Positions 59,451 to 64,000 of a DNA stretch of 64,000 nt are shown piece by piece. The stretch spans positions 248,001 through 312,000 of the forward strand of contig NZ_CP075682.1 in assembly GCF_018603435.1 (NCBI RefSeq), written 5' to 3'. The DNA is from Chryseobacterium sp. ZHDP1 (GTDB lineage: Bacteria; Bacteroidota; Bacteroidia; Flavobacteriales; Weeksellaceae). A program made the position numbers and the translations under genes. Below the pieces are notes generated by a model. It was given only the letters and a program-made list of their open reading frames with translations, was not told where the DNA came from and did no database searches. The first letter of the stretch is position 1; the number at the start of each line of letters is the position of its first letter.

Positions 59451-60497
59451 ATGAAACCGAGAATTTTACTATTAATCGCGTTTTTCGCGCTAACCTCTTG
59501 TAAAAGAGAGACAAAAAATTCACCTTCGGAAGCTGTTTCAGTTTCAAATTTGGTGCAGTACAAAGAAGAGAATGGAGGAATACACATCAAATCCGGAAAT
59601 TTCACCTATGATTTCAAGAAAAATCAGATTCCGTTTAAAAAAATTATCCTGCTGAATGCAAGTATGGCGGGTTATATTTCGGAACTGAATGCAGAAAATC
59701 TCATTATCGGTGTATCAAATCCCGAATATATTTATTCTGAAAAAATTCAGAATTTAATTAAGCAGGGAAAAATTCAGAATTTGGGAAGCGAACAGAAATA
59801 TAATGTGGAAAAAATTATTTCCCTGAAACCAGATGCCATTTTTACCAATCACATTGCAAGTTTTGACAATACCTACCAATTGCTGAAAAACAACGGCATT
59901 CAGGTTGTCTTTCTGGATGAATATCTGGAGCAGAAACCTTTGGAAAAGACAGCTTACATTAAGCTTTTCGGAAAACTTTTAGGAAAAGAAAAAGAAGCGG
60001 AAACAAAATTCGCCGAAGTTGAAAAAAACTACAGTGATCTGAAAAAACTGGCGCTTACTGCAAAAGAAAAACCAATTGTTTTAGCAAACGAAATGTATGG
60101 AGATGTATGGTATCTTCCGGGAGGAAAAACTTCTGCTGCTAATTTTATTTCCGATGCCAATGCAGAATATATTCTTAAAGACAATACAGATCAGAAGGCT
60201 GTAACCATGAGTTTTGAAGAGGTTTTTGCAAAATCCGGTAAAGTACAGTATTGGATCAACGCAGGAAATCATATCTCCAAAAAAGAAATGCTTAGCATGA
60301 ATCCTTTTTACAGCAAACTGAATGTTTTCAATAAAGGAAAAATCTATGTGATTACAGGAAAAGAAAAAGCACAGGCAAACGATTTCTTCGAAAGTGGTGT
60401 GGTACGTGCAGATCTGGTGTTGAAAGACTATATTAAAATTTTTCATCCTGAACTTTTACCCGGATATCAGCTTACTTACATGAAAGAATTGCAATAA
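59451..60497 (+). CDS. ABC transporter substrate-binding lipoprotein
   Basis: The 348-residue protein has a lipobox (FALTSC; Cys near 17), followed by the two-lobe TroA/BtuF-like fold of metal-chelate binding proteins: FKKIILLNASMAGYISEL, VEKIISLKPDAIF, and a C-terminal WYLPGGKTSAANF motif. It would bind an iron-siderophore, heme or cobalamin-type ligand in the periplasm. No permease or ATPase gene lies beside it, so the partner is unknown. Host gene. Confidence 0.75.
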   Translation: MKPRILLLIAFFALTSCKRETKNSPSEAVSVSNLVQYKEENGGIHIKSGNFTYDFKKNQIPFKKIILLNASMAGYISELNAENLIIGVSNPEYIYSEKIQNLIKQGKIQNLGSEQKYNVEKIISLKPDAIFTNHIASFDNTYQLLKNNGIQVVFLDEYLEQKPLEKTAYIKLFGKLLGKEKEAETKFAEVEKNYSDLKKLALTAKEKPIVLANEMYGDVWYLPGGKTSAANFISDANAEYILKDNTDQKAVTMSFEEVFAKSGKVQYWINAGNHISKKEMLSMNPFYSKLNVFNKGKIYVITGKEKAQANDFFESGVVRADLVLKDYIKIFHPELLPGYQLTYMKELQ

Positions 60498-60537
60498 CTC
60501 GGAGTATTTCCTTATTTTTGACTTTCTTTTTAAAATT

Positions 60538-61182
60538 ATGTGGAAAAAAATTAAACAGATTATATTCGTCCTTCTTATTCTTAACGTAGTTTTTATTGTC
60601 TGGGGAAGATTTTTCAATCCTCCCATTACGCTTACCCAGATTGGAGGACTCTTCGAATACGGAAGATTGCAGAGAGACTATATTTCCTATGATGAAATGG
60701 GAAGTAATGTAAAAAAAGCAGTAATTGCTTCCGAAGATCAGAAATTTTTCGATCATGATGGTTTCGATTATCAGGCGATTGAAAAAGCCATGAAAAACAA
60801 CGAAAAAGGAAAAAAATTAAAAGGAGGAAGTACGATTTCTCAGCAGACGGCAAAAAATATCTTTCTTTGGCAGGGCAGAAGCTGGATCAGAAAAGGACTG
60901 GAAGCAGTGTATACCTTCATCATCGAAAAAGTCTGGAATAAAGACATCATTCTGGAAAGATACCTGAATTCCATAGAAATGGGACAGGGTGTTTTCGGGA
61001 TAGAAGCGGCTTCAGAATATTATTTCGGAAAATCATCCAAAGATCTTACCACCTCTGAAGCAGCATGGATTGCAGCCGTTTTACCCAACCCTAAAAAATA
61101 CGATCCCAAGAATCCATCCCCATATCTGAAAAAGAAGCACAACTGGATCATGAGACAGATGAGGAATGTGAGTCTGAAATAG
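60538..61182 (+). CDS. mtgA: monofunctional peptidoglycan glycosyltransferase
   Basis: The 214-residue protein has one N-terminal membrane helix (about 7-25) and a GT51 domain: ASEDQKFFDHDG (catalytic Glu), GGSTISQQTAKNIFLW, KDIILERYLNSIEMGQG and SEAAWIAAVLPNP. There is no transpeptidase domain. It polymerises lipid II into glycan strands at the inner membrane. Length and motifs fit MtgA. Host gene, 13 bases before the next gene. Confidence 0.9.
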   Translation: MWKKIKQIIFVLLILNVVFIVWGRFFNPPITLTQIGGLFEYGRLQRDYISYDEMGSNVKKAVIASEDQKFFDHDGFDYQAIEKAMKNNEKGKKLKGGSTISQQTAKNIFLWQGRSWIRKGLEAVYTFIIEKVWNKDIILERYLNSIEMGQGVFGIEAASEYYFGKSSKDLTTSEAAWIAAVLPNPKKYDPKNPSPYLKKKHNWIMRQMRNVSLK

Positions 61183-61195
61183 TATCTTTGCACCA

Positions 61196-63226
61196 ATGAA
61201 ACTCTTTAATTCCAGCACAAGTTTTGAGTCTGCTCTTAAAAAATATTTTTCTTTTAGGAATGAAACACTTTCGCTCGATCCGTTTGCCGAAATTTTAGAA
61301 AGCGTAAAAAAGTCAGATTTTGCAGATCTTCTCAGCTTTTTCAGAGCAAATACTGAAATTCTTGAGAATTTTAAATATTACCTTCAAAATATTTTTAAAG
61401 GAAAAGCATTCAACTTATCGCTTACAGAAGCCAATATTTTATCGGAAAATGCCTTTATTCCGGAGCTTAAAAAAAGAATTCTGAATAAAGTGCTTCCACC
61501 GGTCGTTAACGAAAATACGATCTGGTATATGATTGATAATGTAAGTCTTACTCCGAAAAAAGATCTGAGTTTCTTTCATAATCTTCCTGAAAATGAAATA
61601 GATGAACTTTTCAGATTGCTGGAAATTTCAGATTTTATCGTCAGTCCGGAAGTGAAAAAAGAAATGCTGTTTTCTATGAACATCCTTTCATGGCGCGTTA
61701 CAGGGGCAGCGATGGAAGTTGAGGTGGTAAGAATGGCTCCTGAATACAGAAAGTTTGATAATCCTTTCCTTGCCCTTCAGAACGAGCTTGAAGAATTGGC
61801 TGCCGATTTCGAAAAAGACAATCAGCTTCAGCTTAGTTCTAGAAACAGCCGTTACAAGCAGATTAAAATTTACATTGAACAATGTCTGGAATTTGTAAAT
61901 ATTGCCTTTAAAAACTCTTCCAAATACGGAATTTCGGGGAAAATCAATCAGTCGCTGCTTAAAATCCGCCAACAGGTACAAAGAATTTTTGAAATCATTC
62001 AGCTTTTGGTTATTGATGAGGAGAAAGATGTTTTATTGAATTCCAAACAGTTGGTTTTTAATATTTTAAGCTATAAATCTCACAGGAATAATATTTCTGA
62101 ACTCATCAACGACAGTACAAGGCTGATTTCGCATCTGATCACGAATCACACTGCTGAAACAGGAACCCATTACATTACTTCAAGTCGGAAAGAGTACATG
62201 ACGATGTTCTACAAAGCGAGTGGAGGAGGAATTATTGTAGGTGCATTGTGCGTACTGAAAATGCTGTACGGATACATTCCCGGAAGCGATTTTTCCCATG
62301 CCTTTTTGTATTCCATGAATTATGCGATGGGGTTTGTGATGATTTATCTCATGGGTTTCACTTTAGCAACAAAACAGCCAGCCATGACGGCGGCAACAAT
62401 GACGAAAGTGCTTGCTGAAGAAGGAAATATCAAAAGCAGCAGTACAGAGTTTGCCCATTTGGTTTCCAAATTATTCAGAAGCCAGTTTATTGCTTTTGTC
62501 GGAAATGTTTTGCTTTCCTTTCCTGTTGCTTTGCTGATTATTTACGGACTTGATGTATTTTTCTCACAAAATTTAGCCATAGAAAGATCAGATAAATTGC
62601 TGAAAGATTTAGATCCCTTTAAATCCAAAGCCATTCTTCATGCGTGTATTGCCGGATTTTATCTTTTTATTTCAGGGATTATTTCAGGAAATATCGGAAA
62701 CAACTCGGTATTTTATCAGATTCCGGAAAGAATTGCTAAAAATATTTCCATCAGCCGATTGTTCGGTAAAAATTTCGCTAAAGGATTATCCAAATATTAC
62801 GCTAAAAACTGGCCCGGAATTGTATCCAACTTCTGGTTTGGTGTATTTCTTGGGGCAACAGCTCCGGTAGGATTATTCCTGGGACTGGATCTTGATATTC
62901 GCCACATTACTTTTGCGGCAGGAAATTTAGCTTTGGGATTGTACGGCAAAGATTTCACAATTGATTCTTATACCTTTTTCATTTCTCTGATAACGGTTTT
63001 CCTGATCGGGTTTTTCAATTTTCTGGTAAGTTTCAGTCTGTCTATGTTTCTGGCTTTCAGATCCAGAAAACTGAATTTCGGACAGGTAGGAGAACTGTAC
63101 AAAGGAATTTTCAGGTATTTTTTAAAGCACCCGCTGAAATTTTTCCTTCCGATACGATCCGGTCTTGATAAAAGAGCAGACGAACTGATGAGTAGTACAA
63201 AAACGGCAAAATCTGAAGAAGAGTAA
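61196..63226 (+). CDS. SpecificRecomb/Gcr-family membrane protein
   Basis: The 676-residue protein has a long soluble N-terminal part (about 1-330) and at least six membrane helices in the C-terminal half (about 340-660), including GGGIIVGALCVLKMLYG and the FTLATKQPAMTAATMTKVL motif. This matches the family labelled site-specific recombinase (PF10136, Gcr). The name rests on old genetic data; a multi-helix membrane protein is an unlikely recombinase. Host gene. Confidence 0.7.
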   Translation: MKLFNSSTSFESALKKYFSFRNETLSLDPFAEILESVKKSDFADLLSFFRANTEILENFKYYLQNIFKGKAFNLSLTEANILSENAFIPELKKRILNKVLPPVVNENTIWYMIDNVSLTPKKDLSFFHNLPENEIDELFRLLEISDFIVSPEVKKEMLFSMNILSWRVTGAAMEVEVVRMAPEYRKFDNPFLALQNELEELAADFEKDNQLQLSSRNSRYKQIKIYIEQCLEFVNIAFKNSSKYGISGKINQSLLKIRQQVQRIFEIIQLLVIDEEKDVLLNSKQLVFNILSYKSHRNNISELINDSTRLISHLITNHTAETGTHYITSSRKEYMTMFYKASGGGIIVGALCVLKMLYGYIPGSDFSHAFLYSMNYAMGFVMIYLMGFTLATKQPAMTAATMTKVLAEEGNIKSSSTEFAHLVSKLFRSQFIAFVGNVLLSFPVALLIIYGLDVFFSQNLAIERSDKLLKDLDPFKSKAILHACIAGFYLFISGIISGNIGNNSVFYQIPERIAKNISISRLFGKNFAKGLSKYYAKNWPGIVSNFWFGVFLGATAPVGLFLGLDLDIRHITFAAGNLALGLYGKDFTIDSYTFFISLITVFLIGFFNFLVSFSLSMFLAFRSRKLNFGQVGELYKGIFRYFLKHPLKFFLPIRSGLDKRADELMSSTKTAKSEEE

Positions 63227-63230
63227 AATT

Positions 63231-63524
63231 TTACAATATCTGAAGATCATCAAACTTCTCCACACCGAATTTATCCTGAAATTTTCTCAGGAAAAAGCTT
63301 TTACGCATCTGGAAATCATGCTTCAAAAGCGGCGAGTTTATTTTTATAAAAACGCATTTGTTTTCAATATTTACACTCTGTATTTCGTTGAAAAGGCTTT
63401 CATCAAGATAATCCGAAAGAAAATCTTTAATCTCAAAAGCTAAAAGTTTATGCTCAAAACCATGAATTTTGGCAAAAGATTTTACAAGTTCTGAGGACTG
63501 GAATTCACGTTTTTTCTTCTTCAT
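63231..63524 (-). CDS. DUF721/DciA-like protein
   Basis: The 97-residue protein shows the DUF721 pattern: AFEIKDFLSDYLDESLF-like helix, NKCVFIKINSPLLKHDFQMRK, and a final LRKFQDKFG helix. DciA proteins load the replicative helicase in many bacteria; this is a short member. It overlaps the neighbouring minus-strand gene by one base. Confidence 0.65.
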   Translation of the reverse strand: MKKKKREFQSSELVKSFAKIHGFEHKLLAFEIKDFLSDYLDESLFNEIQSVNIENKCVFIKINSPLLKHDFQMRKSFFLRKFQDKFGVEKFDDLQIL

Positions 63525-64000
63525 TATTTACTGATGTATTGTGTTTGCAAACCTTTGCTTTGGAAAAATTTTTCTAATTCAGGATATATAAATTCACAGG
63601 CTTTTTTCCAGTTGAAAAATTTTGAAGGATAGCTTTCTACATTTCCGCACTCAAAGCAAATTTCAATTATTTCGAATATTCTGTCGTTTTCATCATAAAA
63701 AACAATGGCATTTCTTGGGAAAAAGCATCCTGACTGAGAAAACATGGTGATAACATGTTTATTACAGGTATTAAAAATAATATGACTGAGTTTTGATATT
63801 TCTTCTAAATTCAGAGTTTTAGATTCTTCAATTTCTTTTTCAGATTGATTTTCTATAATCTCTCTAAAATCTATGGACTTGGGAAGATTATAAAATTCGT
63901 TCAATTTTACAGAATCTTCTTTTGTTTTTGGCGGCGGTGGAGGTGGTATATAGCCTGAACTCTTTTTAAAATTTAAGTTATAAGAAACGATTTTGATTTT
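63524..64000 (-). CDS. hypothetical protein, 5' end outside the window
   Basis: The minus-strand frame is open from the window edge to 63524, with no stop in the first 96 bases. A start at 63904 would be a TTG, so the gene very probably begins beyond 64000. The visible part has a run of six prolines (near 63935-63950), then a soluble domain with paired cysteines (QSGCFFPRN and ICFECGN). It resembles conserved flavobacterial hypothetical proteins. Function unknown. Confidence 0.5.
   Translation of the reverse strand, partial: KIKIVSYNLNFKKSSGYIPPPPPPKTKEDSVKLNEFYNLPKSIDFREIIENQSEKEIEESKTLNLEEISKLSHIIFNTCNKHVITMFSQSGCFFPRNAIVFYDENDRIFEIIEICFECGNVESYPSKFFNWKKACEFIYPELEKFFQSKGLQTQYISK

Noticed and set aside
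1-64000. CRISPR array
   Set aside because: No regularly spaced identical repeats with unique spacers were seen; the repeats found are of other types.
1-64000. Insertion sequence or transposase
   Set aside because: No intact transposase gene or terminal inverted repeats with target duplication were found; the only other mobile trace is the recombinase remnant.

Overview
The window is low-GC DNA from a member of the Bacteroidota, most likely the Chryseobacterium/Weeksellaceae group. Evidence: promoter boxes of the TAnnTTTG type, few Shine-Dalgarno sites, many short lipoproteins with a lipobox ending in Cys, DUF721, and flavobacterial-style surface proteins. It holds host chromosome (1-13.3 kb), a small decayed island (13.3-16.4 kb), one apparently complete prophage of about 43 kb (16401-59333), and host chromosome again (59.4-64 kb).

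Host left arm: a minus-strand locus (212-8755) has the layout of a chaperone-usher pilus operon. It contains five short secreted pilin-like proteins, a PapD-like periplasmic chaperone, a large outer-membrane beta-barrel protein with usher-like domain order, and a two-domain protein that could be a tip adhesin. Four of the five pilin genes form two near-identical pairs. A conserved inverted repeat lies upstream of three of the pilin promoters. A 1303-residue hybrid histidine kinase (GAF, PAS repeats, HisKA, HATPase, two receivers, Hpt) follows. The small island holds a heme-motif lipoprotein and a serine-recombinase pseudogene that ends exactly at the prophage attachment site.

Prophage: it is inserted in the 3' end of a tRNA-Arg(ACG) gene. 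A tyrosine integrase lies next to the right end, and a 17-bp core is repeated at both ends. From left to right it holds: a lipoprotein and membrane genes next to attL; a repressor with a divergent operator region; an early block with two tRNA genes, zinc-ribbon proteins and a primase-helicase; a candidate switch region with repeats; S49 protease, major capsid and other head genes; a minus-strand hicAB module and a Dam-type methylase; small and large terminase, portal and connector genes; tail fibre and SGNH esterase; holin, a lipoprotein with a C-terminal membrane segment (unimolecular-spanin-like) and endolysin; a second SGNH esterase as a lipoprotein; then tail assembly, a 1373-residue tape measure, and distal tail/baseplate genes. 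The long tape measure indicates a siphovirus.

The most interesting unexplained signals are: (1) the Bacteroidota chaperone-usher-like locus; (2) at least nine copies of TGTCCTTT in prophage gene gaps, each followed at a fixed distance by a TTTG-like box, probably a phage-specific promoter class; (3) a probable small RNA at 48266-48398, with its own promoter, a 20-bp end-closing stem and a terminator, whose 3' arm is complementary to the leaders or starts of other phage genes; (4) a structured leader with crossing helices before the methylase gene; (5) seven phased A-tracts just after the large terminase gene. All functions are inferred from reading the sequence; no database search was run.
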